DNA from: Alphaproteobacteria bacterium
Lineage (GTDB): Bacteria; Pseudomonadota; Alphaproteobacteria; Caulobacterales; Maricaulaceae
Length of the DNA stretch: 64,000 bases
NCBI GenBank assembly: GCA_024742735.1
Contig: JANSXV010000002.1
Span: forward strand, 372,001-436,000
Direction of reading: 5' to 3'
Part shown: one piece after another, positions 26,580-36,922 of the stretch
Layout of the letters: every line of letters begins with the position of its first letter
Position numbering within the stretch: the first letter of the stretch is position 1
Program-made: the position numbers and the translations under genes
The notes under the pieces: model-generated
What the model was told of the DNA's origin: nothing
Databases searched by the model: none
The model's input: the letters and a program-made list of their open reading frames with translations, nothing else

Positions 26580-27523
26580 TGTTCGGCGCCCTCAGCGTCT
26601 TCGCTCGCGGCGCCTTCAGGCTTGCGAAAAAGCAGCGTCATGCGGTCGCTTTCGCCAATGGCGTCATAGGCCGCCCGGTCAAAGTCCGGGTCCGCCGGCT
26701 CGCCGAGGGCCGACGTCCGAGCGACGGGCGGCAGCGTCCAGACGCCGAACGGGTGATCGGCGGTGTCAGCGGGATTGGCGTTGATCTCGGAGGCGGCGAC
26801 GAACTCAAACCCGGCCTCGCGGGCCAACGCGATGACATAGTCCTGCTGGACATAGCCGGACGCCGCGCGCGGGTCCTGAACCCGGTCCGCCGGCAGGCGG
26901 TGCTCGACCACGCCCAGAACGCCGCCCGGCTTCAGGGCGTTAAAGAAGGTCTCGAACGCCTCTTCGGCGAACCCGGCGGCCATGAAGTTGTGGACATTGC
27001 GGAACGTCACAATCGCGTCTGCGGGACCGGCTTCGGCCAGGGCGGTCTCGCCGGGTCCGAAGGGGACCAGACGGGCTGCGCCCCGGTCGCCTCCGGAGTA
27101 GCGGGTCTCAAAACGCTCCCGGAAGCGTGCAGCTCGGGCGTTTCCGTCCGCCACTGGCGGCCACGCGGCCACATAGGCTCCGCCGTTTGCGCTCACCCAG
27201 GGCGCCAGGATATCGGCGTACCAGCCGGCGCCAGGCCAGATTTCGATCACGGTTCCGGCCGGATCGATCTCGAAGAATTCCAGCGTCTCGACGGGATTGC
27301 GCGCGCCATCGCGGGCCAGCGCTTCCGCATCGCGCCAGGGCGCCTCCACGGCGCCGGTCAGGGTCCTGACATCCGGCGCGGCGGTCTCCACCTCTTGCGT
27401 AACGGCCTCGACATCGTTGCCGGCCGCCTCCGATCCTGCAGCCTCCTCAGGCTCGGGTGAGCCGCAGCCGGCGAGCGCAGCGGTCACACAGAAAGCAGGC
27501 AACAGGGCGGGGAGGCGGGCCAT
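26576..27523 (-). CDS. Lipoprotein with a SAM-methyltransferase-like domain
   Basis: A 315-residue protein with a clear lipobox (AALAGC, C20) followed by an acidic linker to about residue 55. The rest resembles the predicted methyltransferases of the COG4798 type: 'FFEIDPAGTVIEIWPGAGWYADILAPWV' contains motif I (E94-x-x-P-G-A-G100), 'AWPPVADGNARAARFRERF' follows, then 'ADAIVTFRNVHNFM' and 'FFNALKPGGVLGVVEHR'. SAM is not known to be available in the periplasm, so a lipidated, exported methyltransferase fold is puzzling. It may have lost catalysis or bind another ligand. It is co-transcribed with the downstream exported protein and divergent from the small heat-shock gene. Confidence 0.85.
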   Translation of the reverse strand: MARLPALLPAFCVTAALAGCGSPEPEEAAGSEAAGNDVEAVTQEVETAAPDVRTLTGAVEAPWRDAEALARDGARNPVETLEFFEIDPAGTVIEIWPGAGWYADILAPWVSANGGAYVAAWPPVADGNARAARFRERFETRYSGGDRGAARLVPFGPGETALAEAGPADAIVTFRNVHNFMAAGFAEEAFETFFNALKPGGVLGVVEHRLPADRVQDPRAASGYVQQDYVIALAREAGFEFVAASEINANPADTADHPFGVWTLPPVARTSALGEPADPDFDRAAYDAIGESDRMTLLFRKPEGAASEDAEGAEQ

Positions 27524-27637
27524 GATCCAAGCTCCGATCTGGAAAATGTCGCGCTCACCATCCGCCGGGACGGCCTTTCAGATCAAGGCTTTCAGGCGCC
27601 ATGGGGCCCCGCCGACCGGAAAATTCGCCCATCAGGT

Positions 27638-27666
27638 CTTGCACGGTTTGGGCCGGGCGCCCACGT
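27638..27666 (+). promoter_or_regulatory. Possible heat-shock (RpoH-type) promoter of the Hsp20 gene
   Basis: CTTGCA at 27638-27643 and CCCACGT at 27660-27666 lie 18 bases apart after CTTG. This loosely matches the alphaproteobacterial sigma-32 pattern (CTTG plus a C-rich -10). It would give a leader of about 135 bases that contains the thermometer-like hairpins. Confidence 0.35.
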
Positions 27667-27732
27667 CATAAGGCACGGAGCCGCCTGATGGGGCTCCGGA
27701 CATCGCCGCAACGGGCCGGGGCCAGGAGTTGG

Positions 27733-27807
27733 GCCGGAAACCGGCGGCGCTATCGAAAACCACGCGCCAGGTACGGCGCACGGATCGCTCATGAAGGAGG
27801 ATCGCTT
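27733..27807 (+). promoter_or_regulatory. ROSE-like RNA thermometer in the Hsp20 leader
   Basis: Three hairpins precede the ATG. Hairpin 1 is gccgg/ccggc (27733-27745), hairpin 2 is gcgcc/ggcgc (27764-27779). Hairpin 3 pairs GATC-G-CTC (27783-27790) with GAG-GATC (27797-27803), which contains the Shine-Dalgarno AAGGAGG. The unpaired G in the 5' arm sits opposite the AGGA, giving the UYGCU/AGGA arrangement that defines ROSE elements. The RNA should hide the ribosome site at low temperature and open on heating. Confidence 0.72.
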
Positions 27808-28278
27808 ATGCGTACCGTTGATTTTTCCCCGCTCTACCGGACCATCGTCGGCTTCGACCGACTGGCCGATATGATCGACACCGCCGCCAAGCAGGAGCCT
27901 GCCGGCGGCTACCCCCCGTACAATATCGAGCAGCTGGGCGAGCATGAGTATCGCATCGAGCTCGCTGTGGCCGGCTTCTCCGAGGACGACCTGGACATTC
28001 AGGTCCAGGAAAACGTGCTGACCGTGGCAGGCAAGCGCATCCCGGCTGAAGACGCCGAGGGCCGCAACTTCCTGCATCGCGGGATCGCCGAGCGCTCTTT
28101 CGAGCGCCGCTTCCATCTGGCTGATAATGTCGAGGTGCGCGATGCGGAACTGAAGAACGGGCTGCTGGCCGTTCGTCTGGAACGCCAGATCCCGGAAGAG
28201 AAGAAGCCGCGCCAGATCGCCATCAACGGCAAGTCCGGCGCCAAACTTCTCTCGGCGGGCAAGTCCAAAGCGGCTTGA
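27808..28278 (+). CDS. Small heat-shock protein, Hsp20/IbpA type
   Basis: An ATP-independent chaperone that holds unfolding proteins. The 156-residue sequence begins MRTVDFSPLYRTIVGFDRL, the standard start of alphaproteobacterial IbpA-type proteins. It has an alpha-crystallin domain (about 38-135) with 'YRIELAVAGFSEDDLDI', 'LTVAGKR', 'FLHRGIAERSFERRFHLAD' and 'LKNGLLAVRLER', and a C-terminal I-x-I motif (RQIAING) for oligomer assembly. AAGGAGG lies 8 bases before the ATG at 27808, and the frame upstream of it is non-coding. The leader has a ROSE-like thermometer. Confidence 0.95.
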   Translation: MRTVDFSPLYRTIVGFDRLADMIDTAAKQEPAGGYPPYNIEQLGEHEYRIELAVAGFSEDDLDIQVQENVLTVAGKRIPAEDAEGRNFLHRGIAERSFERRFHLADNVEVRDAELKNGLLAVRLERQIPEEKKPRQIAINGKSGAKLLSAGKSKAA

Positions 28279-28382
28279 TCCGTCGGTGAGGCGGCCCGGC
28301 CTGGCGCAAGCCACGTCCCTCCCCCCGCGCATTGCGCAGGCCGGGCCGCAAATCCCTCCATCTTCCCCTTAACGACCTACTT

Positions 28383-28417
28383 CGCCCGCCGGTTTCCCCT
28401 CCGGCGGGCGATCTTCT
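28383..28417. terminator. Hairpin terminator between Hsp20 and nadE genes
   Basis: A perfect 10-bp stem, cgcccgccgg (28383-28392) against ccggcgggcg (28401-28410), with an 8-base pyrimidine loop, lies in the convergent gap. The T-run is weak (ATCTTCT) on the plus strand and absent on the other, so efficiency is uncertain. Confidence 0.6.
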
Positions 28418-28419
28418 GT

Positions 28420-30477
<2,058 letters not shown>

Positions 30478-30579
30478 GGTTTCACCGTGATCAGGGGCGC
30501 TGCCCGCCCCTTATGCTCAAGCTGAGTATATCTTGTTCCGTGGTCTATATCGGAGCGGCGCTGGCGCGGCAAGCCGGCT

Positions 30580-31878
30580 TCAGGCGGCGTTCAGGTCGAC
30601 AGCTCCGGACAGATCGGCGGCCGCTTCAGTCAGATCGACGGGCAGGCGCGCGCCGGTGAAGCAGGCGCCAGAGAAGCCGGCGCGGCGCACGTCGGCCCCG
30701 TGAAGGCGCGCAAAGGACAGATCCGCGCCCTTGGCGTCGATCTGTCTGAGATCGGCGCCGGAGAGATCGGCATAGCGCAGGCACGCCGCCGCGATGGAGG
30801 CGGCGAGCAGCCGGTCTCCGGGCAGGATGAGCGCGCCGAGCTTGGCTTCGCGCAGATCAGCGTTATTCAGCCGCGCGCCTTTCAGATCGGCGCCGCGCAG
30901 GTCCGCGCCGCGCAAGGAGACCATACGAAGATCGGCGTCGGTGAGCTTGGCGCCCTGGAGCTCCGCGCCCTCCATGTCGAGGCCGTAGAAGACCGCGCCG
31001 CGCGCCTGCAAGGCGGTCAGGTTGCGCCGGGCCAGGCTTTCCAGTCCGCGCAAATCCTTGCCGTCGAAAGTGGACGGGGCGCCGTCCTTGCCGCCGGTTT
31101 CGCACCAGCGGGCGTGAAGGTCGAGAGCCCGGGCCGTTTCCCCGCCCGGGTCGGCGATTTCGGCGGGCGGCGCATCGCGCAGGGCGCCGGTCATGTCGGT
31201 CCCGTTCGTGCGGGCCAGATCCATCTTGGCGCCCACCAGCACGCTGTCGCGCAGATCGGCGTCGGTCAGGTCGGCGCCGGACAGGTCCGCGCCCTCCAGA
31301 TTGGCGCCGGGAAAGCGCGAGGCGCGCAGATTGGCCCGGGTCAGGCGCGCGCCGATCAGGACCGCATCGGTGAAATCCGAGGACTGGGCGATGGCTCCGC
31401 TCATCTTGGTGCGTGACAGGTTGGCTCTTGCAAAGGTCGCCTCGCTGGCTTCACCGGGGCGCTGTTCGTGGGTGATCACCGCCAGACCCTTTTCCCGGTC
31501 CACCTGGGCGATGGCGCCTTCGCGCAGATCGGCCTGGGACAGGTCCGCGCCGGTCAGATCCGCGCCGCGCAGCACGGCGCCGCGCAGGTCCGCCCGATGG
31601 AGCACAGCGCCGGCCAGATCGGCGCGCCGCAGATCCACGGCGAACAGAACCGCCCGGGTCAGGTTGGTTCCCGACAGTTTCGCACCTTCCATGATCGCGC
31701 CGGAAAAGTCCGCGTCGGCCAGGTTGCGGCCGGATAGGTCGAGGCCCTTGAGGACCTTGTAGGAGAAGTTCGCGCGCGCGCCGCCCATCTTGCCGGACAT
31801 GAGGAAGTCATGCTTGCGGCAAATCTCGTCAGCCTCGGCCTGGCTGATGGGTTGATACTGTATCGGCTTGCCGATCAT
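30580..31878 (-). CDS. Pentapeptide-repeat protein
   Basis: A 432-residue protein made mostly of A(D/N)LXX repeats, which fold into a right-handed square beta-helix. Two repeat blocks are visible, about 40-225 and 280-425. They are split by two non-repeat inserts: 'IAQVDREKGLAVITHEQRPG' (about 123-142) and an Asp/Pro-rich segment with 'LDLHARWCETGGKDG' (about 245-275). The N-terminal 30 residues (QPISQAEADEICRKHDFLMSGK) are not repeats. Some such proteins mimic DNA and inhibit gyrase, but the function here cannot be read from the sequence. No signal peptide is present, so it is cytoplasmic. Confidence 0.92.
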   Translation of the reverse strand: MIGKPIQYQPISQAEADEICRKHDFLMSGKMGGARANFSYKVLKGLDLSGRNLADADFSGAIMEGAKLSGTNLTRAVLFAVDLRRADLAGAVLHRADLRGAVLRGADLTGADLSQADLREGAIAQVDREKGLAVITHEQRPGEASEATFARANLSRTKMSGAIAQSSDFTDAVLIGARLTRANLRASRFPGANLEGADLSGADLTDADLRDSVLVGAKMDLARTNGTDMTGALRDAPPAEIADPGGETARALDLHARWCETGGKDGAPSTFDGKDLRGLESLARRNLTALQARGAVFYGLDMEGAELQGAKLTDADLRMVSLRGADLRGADLKGARLNNADLREAKLGALILPGDRLLAASIAAACLRYADLSGADLRQIDAKGADLSFARLHGADVRRAGFSGACFTGARLPVDLTEAAADLSGAVDLNAA

Positions 31879-31951
31879 GAAACGTGGCCTTGCGCACGGG
31901 GACGCCGGTCACAGGGGGCCGGACATTCAGCGCAGTCTGGCCGAGATCGCG

Positions 31952-32572
31952 TTAACGCTGCGTTTCGCCTGATCTGACGAGGCGCACGCGAGTCAGTCCG
32001 TCTGCAGCGGCGCGGGCCAGGGCCTCTTCGGGCGTTTCGCCCGCCTGCATCCCAAGGCGCGCATCCACCAGGCCGGGGCGGTCATCCTCCACAGCCAGAG
32101 CCCGGCCGGCCCGCACGGTCCCAAAGAAGCCGGCGTTCAGCGCCTCGGCGGCGTCTCGGCGCACCCCTTCGATCACAGGAATGCCCGCAGCTCTCAGGAT
32201 CGCGGCGCCGCGCCCGTTCACTTCAGCGAATGGATCTCTGCAGGCGATGATCACCTCGCCGATCCCGGCTTCGACCAGCGCTTCGGCGCAGGGCGGGGTC
32301 TGTCCATGATGGGCGCAGGGCTCCAGCGTGACATAGACGGTCGCGCCGCGCGCCGCGCCGCCAGCCATGGCCAGCGCCTGCGTCTCGGCGTGGGGCCGTC
32401 CGCCCGCCGCCGTGGCCGCTGAGGCGAGCACCTGCCCGTCCTTCACGATGACGCAGCCCACGGCCGGGTTGGGCGCGGTCGCGCCCAGCGCGGCGTAGGC
32501 GCAGGCGAGCGCAGCATCCATGAAGCGCCGGTCTTCAGGCGTGACCGGCCGGTTCTTCTCAGCGCCGCTCAC
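31952..32572 (-). CDS. ribD: RibD-like pyrimidine deaminase lacking the reductase domain
   Basis: RibD normally joins a deaminase and a reductase that act in riboflavin synthesis. This protein has only 206 residues. The deaminase domain (about 14-150) is intact: [11 protein letters not shown], zinc ligands H61 in HAE (catalytic E63), and C86/C95 in [12 protein letters not shown]. After '[15 protein letters not shown]' the normal reductase domain of about 210 residues is replaced by a 50-residue tail with no SLDG or nucleotide-binding motifs. It overlaps gpmA by 4 bases. Either a separate reductase exists elsewhere, or this is a paralogue with another substrate. Confidence 0.82.
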   Translation of the reverse strand: MSGAEKNRPVTPEDRRFMDAALACAYAALGATAPNPAVGCVIVKDGQVLASAATAAGGRPHAETQALAMAGGAARGATVYVTLEPCAHHGQTPPCAEALVEAGIGEVIIACRDPFAEVNGRGAAILRAAGIPVIEGVRRDAAEALNAGFFGTVRAGRALAVEDDRPGLVDARLGMQAGETPEEALARAAADGLTRVRLVRSGETQR

Positions 32573-33288
32573 GGGCAGGGCGGCACCGGATTGGCGCGCG
32601 CCTCGTCCAGATAGCGCGCCTTGACCGGCTTCAGCCCGTCCAGCTCGATGAGCAGCGGATTTCCGGTCGGCACCTCAAACCCCATGATGTCGCCGGGCGT
32701 CACCTTGAAGAGCATCATGATCAGGGCGCGCAGGGAATTGCCGTGGGCGCTGATCAGCACGTCCCGGCCGGCCAGGAGCTGTGGCGCGATCTTGTCGTCG
32801 AAACAGGGGCGCACTCGGTCCAGGGTCAGCGCCAGGCTTTCCGTGGCTGGGAGGAGGTTCGCGTCAAGGCCGGCATAGCGCGGATCAAAGCGGGGATGAC
32901 GCTCATCGCTGTCCGCCAGCGGCGGCGGCGGGACGTCATAGCTGCGCCGCCAGATCTTCACCTGGTCCTCGCCGTGCTTCTCAGCGGTTTCTGCCTTGTT
33001 GAGGCCGGTCAGCGCGCCGTAATGGCGCTCATTGAGCCGCCAGTCCTTGTCCACGGGGATCCAGACCCGGTCCATGGTCTCCAGCCCGAGCCAGAGCGTG
33101 CGCACAGCCCGCTTGAGAACGCTGGTGAACGCCAGGTCCGGCGCGAAGCCCTCCGCCGTCAGAAGCTCGCCGCCGCGGCGGGCCTCTGATTCACCCTTTT
33201 CGGTGAGATCGACATCCACCCATCCGGTGAAGCGGTTCTCAAGGTTCCACAGGCTCTGTCCGTGCCGGGTCAACGCCAGTCGCGCCAT
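32569..33288 (-). CDS. gpmA: 2,3-bisphosphoglycerate-dependent phosphoglycerate mutase
   Basis: Interconverts 3- and 2-phosphoglycerate in glycolysis. The 239-residue protein shows the phosphohistidine motif [10 protein letters not shown] (H9), '[15 protein letters not shown]', '[18 protein letters not shown]' and the second histidine in '[14 protein letters not shown]'. Length is slightly under the E. coli 250. It is translationally coupled to the downstream deaminase gene (ATGA overlap). The 206-bp region upstream is AT-richer and divergent. Confidence 0.96.
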   Translation of the reverse strand: MARLALTRHGQSLWNLENRFTGWVDVDLTEKGESEARRGGELLTAEGFAPDLAFTSVLKRAVRTLWLGLETMDRVWIPVDKDWRLNERHYGALTGLNKAETAEKHGEDQVKIWRRSYDVPPPPLADSDERHPRFDPRYAGLDANLLPATESLALTLDRVRPCFDDKIAPQLLAGRDVLISAHGNSLRALIMMLFKVTPGDIMGFEVPTGNPLLIELDGLKPVKARYLDEARANPVPPCP

Positions 33289-33384
33289 GTCAGGGTCTCC
33301 AAGTGTCTCCGCCGCCAGGGCTTTAGCGCGCTGCGCGCGCCAGGTCGAGACACGCCAGGTTCACAAATTAGGAGAAGTTTAAGA

Positions 33385-33409
33385 TTCAGCTTGCGCGGCG
33401 GAAGCTGAA
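33385..33409. promoter_or_regulatory. 8-bp inverted repeat in the gpmA / small-protein divergent region
   Basis: ttcagctt (33385-33392) and aagctgaa (33402-33409) form a perfect inverted repeat around a 9-base GC-rich centre. TTTAA and TTTAAATTTT flank it. Its position midway between two divergent genes fits an operator. Confidence 0.4.
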
Positions 33410-33494
33410 CAGGTTTAAATTTTGCATCTGCGAAGCGATGGGGTGCTCGCAGTTCAAGCGGCGATCACAAGCAAACGCCGTGAGGGGGTCCGGA

Positions 33495-33722
33495 ATGGAA
33501 CGTGTAGTGGTGACGCTGTCAGATCACCGCGAAGCCGAGGTGTTTGAACGCCTCGTCGCGAAGTTCGCCGAGGAACTCGCAGAGCGTTCCGACGAGTATA
33601 TGTTTTACCTCACCCAGCCCGGCGGTGAGTGTCCAGCGCGCGTGGTTGAGACCGAAACTCCCGAAACTCTTGAACGTTTTATCGCCTTTGTTGGTGATCA
33701 GATCAGCATGACGCCGGCCTGA
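33495..33722 (+). CDS. Small hypothetical protein
   Basis: A 75-residue protein starting at the ATG at 33495, 7 bases after a GAGGGGG ribosome site. It begins MERVVVTLSDHREAEVFERL, has an amphipathic helix (about 12-30) and a two-strand segment (DEYMFYLTQPGG), and is acidic overall. It has no signal peptide or membrane segment. I recognise no family. A start 57 bases upstream is possible but lacks a ribosome site. Its base composition is less GC-rich than its neighbours. Confidence 0.6.
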   Translation: MERVVVTLSDHREAEVFERLVAKFAEELAERSDEYMFYLTQPGGECPARVVETETPETLERFIAFVGDQISMTPA

Positions 33723-33855
33723 GGCGGGCGGATCGGCGCGCCGTTTGGTGCGGCGCAGTGCATTGTCAGGCAATGTCTTGGAATAATGGGTTGGATTGAG
33801 CCGTGTTTTGGTACATGCACGGGCCAGAGTCCCGTTCAGCCCGGATCGACGCCCC

Positions 33856-35853
33856 ATGTCCCTGACCGCTTCCACCAAACTTGACCCGTCCCAGATGCGC
33901 ACATTGGCCAACGCCGTGCGCGCCCTGTCCATGGACGCCGTTCAGGCCGCCAATTCCGGCCACCCTGGCATGCCCATGGGCATGGCGGACGCCGCGGCGG
34001 TGCTGTGGACGCGCCACGTCACCTACGATCCGGCCGATCCGGACTGGCCGGACCGTGACCGTTTCGTGCTGTCGGCCGGCCATGGCTCCATGCTGATCTA
34101 TTCGATCCTGCACCTGATCGGGGTCGACGGCGTAACGCTCGATGAGCTGAAGAATTTCCGGCAGATGGGCTCGAAGACCGCCGGCCACCCCGAATTCGGT
34201 CATTGCCCGGGCGTGGAAGTGACCACCGGCCCGCTCGGTCAGGGCATCGCCACGGCGGTCGGCATGGCCCTCGCCGAGCGGGTCCTGAACGCTCAGTACG
34301 GCGATGAGCTGGTGGACCACCGCACCTGGGTGATCGCCTCGGACGGTGACCTGCAGGAAGGCGTCAGCCATGAGGCGATCGCGCTGGCCGGCCACATGAA
34401 GCTGAACCGGCTGGTCGTGTTGTGGGATGACAACTCCATCTCCATCGACGGCGACACTGATCTGTCCGACACGATGGATCACCGCGCCCGCTTCGAAGCC
34501 GCCGGCTGGGCGACGATGGCCGTGGACGGTCATGACGCCGAAGCGGTGGACGCGGCGCTGGAGCAGGCCCGGTCGAGCGACAAGCCGGTCCTGATCGCGT
34601 GCAAGACCACGATCGGCTTCGGCGCCCCGACCAAAGCCGGCACGGCCGGCTCCCATGGCGCTCCGCTGGGCGATGAGGAAATCGCCGGCGCGCGCAAGGC
34701 GCTCGGCTGGGATCATGGCCCGTTCGAGGTTCCCGCCGAAGTCTATGAAGGCTGGCGCGCCGCGTCGGTGTGCGGCGCCGAAGCGCGCGCGGCCTGGGAG
34801 CGGCGCCTGCAACAGAGCCCGCACCTGGAAGCCTTCATCGCCCAGCTCTCCGGCGAAGCCCCGGTCGAAGCGCTCGAAGCGATCAAGGCCCACGTCAAGG
34901 CGTGCCTGGCCGACAAGCCGGCGCTGGCCACGCGCGCGGCGTCGGGCAAGACGATCGACGCCTTCTGGCAGACCCATCCCGGCCTCATCGGCGGATCGGC
35001 GGACCTGACCGGCTCGAACAATACCCGCGGCGCAGGCCAGGCGGCGATCAGCGCGCCCGATTACACCGGCGCCTACATCCATTACGGCGTGCGCGAGCAC
35101 GGCATGGCCGCAGCCATGAACGGCATGGTGCTCCATGGCGGCGTGCGGCCCTATGGCGGCACCTTCCTGGTGTTCTCAGACTATTGCCGCCCGGCCGTGC
35201 GCCTGGCGGCTTTGATGAACCAGCCTTCGATCTTCGTGTTCACCCATGATTCCATCGGCCTGGGCGAGGACGGACCGACCCACCAGCCCGTCGAGCATCT
35301 CGCCGCCTTGCGCGCCATGCCGAACCTGGCGGTGTTCCGCCCCGGCGACGCGGTGGAGACGGCCGAATCCTGGGCTGCGATCCTGAAGCGCACGGACGGG
35401 CCGAGCGCCCTGATCCTGTCGCGCCAGAAAATCCCGCACCTGCGGTTGGATGACGGTTCGGCGAACCTGACCGCGCGCGGGGCCTACGTGCTGTCCGAGC
35501 CGGAGGGCGCGGCGCAGGTCACTTTGATCGGCACCGGCACCGAGCTGCACCTGGCGGTCGAGGCGGCTGAAATCCTGAAGGCCGAGGGCGTCCACGCCCG
35601 CGTGGTCTCCGCGCCCTGCCTGGACGTGTTCGCCGAGGCTGATCCGGCCTATCAGGCCCAGGTCATCGATCCGGCCCTGCCGGCGGTGGCCGTCGAGGCG
35701 GCGGTCCGTGACGGATGGGATCGCTGGATCGGGCGCGAGGGCGGTTTCGTCGGCATGTCCGGTTTCGGCGCCAGCGGCCCGGCCGAAGCGCTGTACCAGC
35801 ACTTCAACATCACCGCTGACGCGGTCGCCGAGGAAGCGCGCAAACGGGTCTAG
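33856..35853 (+). CDS. tkt: Transketolase
   Basis: Thiamine-diphosphate enzyme that moves two-carbon units between sugar phosphates in the pentose phosphate pathway. From the ATG at 33856 it has 665 residues: 'AANSGHPGMPMGMADAA', 'FVLSAGHGSMLIYSILHL', 'GPLGQGIATAVGMALAE', the diphosphate-binding 'IASDGDLQEGVSHEAIALAGHMKLNRLVVLWDDN' in sections, and the C-terminal 'THDSIGLGEDGPTHQP'. It starts the long co-directional run to cysQ and supplies erythrose-4-phosphate and ribose-5-phosphate. The ribosome site is weak. Confidence 0.96.
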   Translation: MSLTASTKLDPSQMRTLANAVRALSMDAVQAANSGHPGMPMGMADAAAVLWTRHVTYDPADPDWPDRDRFVLSAGHGSMLIYSILHLIGVDGVTLDELKNFRQMGSKTAGHPEFGHCPGVEVTTGPLGQGIATAVGMALAERVLNAQYGDELVDHRTWVIASDGDLQEGVSHEAIALAGHMKLNRLVVLWDDNSISIDGDTDLSDTMDHRARFEAAGWATMAVDGHDAEAVDAALEQARSSDKPVLIACKTTIGFGAPTKAGTAGSHGAPLGDEEIAGARKALGWDHGPFEVPAEVYEGWRAASVCGAEARAAWERRLQQSPHLEAFIAQLSGEAPVEALEAIKAHVKACLADKPALATRAASGKTIDAFWQTHPGLIGGSADLTGSNNTRGAGQAAISAPDYTGAYIHYGVREHGMAAAMNGMVLHGGVRPYGGTFLVFSDYCRPAVRLAALMNQPSIFVFTHDSIGLGEDGPTHQPVEHLAALRAMPNLAVFRPGDAVETAESWAAILKRTDGPSALILSRQKIPHLRLDDGSANLTARGAYVLSEPEGAAQVTLIGTGTELHLAVEAAEILKAEGVHARVVSAPCLDVFAEADPAYQAQVIDPALPAVAVEAAVRDGWDRWIGREGGFVGMSGFGASGPAEALYQHFNITADAVAEEARKRV

Positions 35854-35913
35854 GCCAAGCAGGCGTCACCGGGCGCCATTGACCGGAGCGATGCGATCGC
35901 TGAAACAGCGCAC

Positions 35914-36897
35914 ATGAGCGACACTCCTGCGAGCGATGACACTCTGATCAGCGCCATGCGCACCGCCGTGGCGCTGGAACGCGATGCGCTGGACGCGCTG
36001 GACCGCGCGCTGGGCGAGCCGGCGCTCGCCGCCGTCCGGCTCATGGCGGGGGTGAAGGGCCGGGTGATCTGCGCCGGGGTCGGCAAGTCCGGTCATGTCG
36101 CGCGCAAGATCGCCGCGACGCTCGCCTCCACCGGCACGCCGGCCCAGTTCGTCCATCCATCCGAAGCCAGTCACGGCGATCTGGGCATGATCACGCCGGA
36201 CGATTGCGTGCTCGCCCTGTCGAAATCGGGCGAAACGCGCGAGCTGGGCGACATGATCGCCTATTGCCGGCGTTTCGGCGTGCCGCTGCTGGGCCTGACG
36301 GCCAGGCCCGACAGCACGCTGGCGAAGGGGTCCGATATCCTGCTTCTGATTCCAGACGCCCCAGAAGCCTGCGGGGAGACACGGGCGCCGACGACCTCCA
36401 CGACCCTGATGATGGCCTATGGCGATGCCCTGGCCATCGGCCTGATCGAGGCGCGCGGCTTCACCGCCTCCCAGTTCGCCCGCTTCCATCCCGGCGGCGC
36501 CCTGGGCTCGGCGCTCGCCAGAGCCGAAGACCTCATGCACGCCGGCGAGACCATGCCGCTGATCGCGGCCGACGCGACCATGGGCGAGGCGCTCATCGAG
36601 ATGAGCCAGAAAGGGTTTGGCTGCGTCGGCGTGACCGGTGATGACGGCCAGCTGGTGGGCATCGTCACGGACGGCGATCTGCGCCGGAACATGGCGAACG
36701 ATCTTGCCGCGCGTAAAGTCTCGCAGGTGATGACCGCCGATCCCATGACCGCTTCGCCTGGTGATCTCGCCTCCGACGCCCTGCGCCGCATGACGGCGGG
36801 AACGCGCAAGATCACCCAGCTCTTTGTTTGCGAGGCCGACGGCCGTCCGGCGGGTCTGCTGCACATCCACGACCTCCTACGCGCCGGCGTCAGCTGA
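35914..36897 (+). CDS. kdsD: Arabinose-5-phosphate isomerase (KdsD/KpsF type)
   Basis: Converts ribulose-5-phosphate to arabinose-5-phosphate, the first committed step to KDO for LPS or capsule. The 327 residues divide into a SIS isomerase domain (about 35-185) with 'GVGKSGHVARKIAATLASTGTPA' and 'ALSKSGETRE', and two CBS domains (about 205-325), the second ending 'ACLLHIHDLLRAG'-like as GLLHIHDLLRAG. Sitting directly after tkt, which makes pentose phosphates, it fits a flow toward surface sugars. Confidence 0.95.
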   Translation: MSDTPASDDTLISAMRTAVALERDALDALDRALGEPALAAVRLMAGVKGRVICAGVGKSGHVARKIAATLASTGTPAQFVHPSEASHGDLGMITPDDCVLALSKSGETRELGDMIAYCRRFGVPLLGLTARPDSTLAKGSDILLLIPDAPEACGETRAPTTSTTLMMAYGDALAIGLIEARGFTASQFARFHPGGALGSALARAEDLMHAGETMPLIAADATMGEALIEMSQKGFGCVGVTGDDGQLVGIVTDGDLRRNMANDLAARKVSQVMTADPMTASPGDLASDALRRMTAGTRKITQLFVCEADGRPAGLLHIHDLLRAGVS

Positions 36898-36922
36898 GCG
36901 CCCAGCGCCGGAAGGCCCAGTC

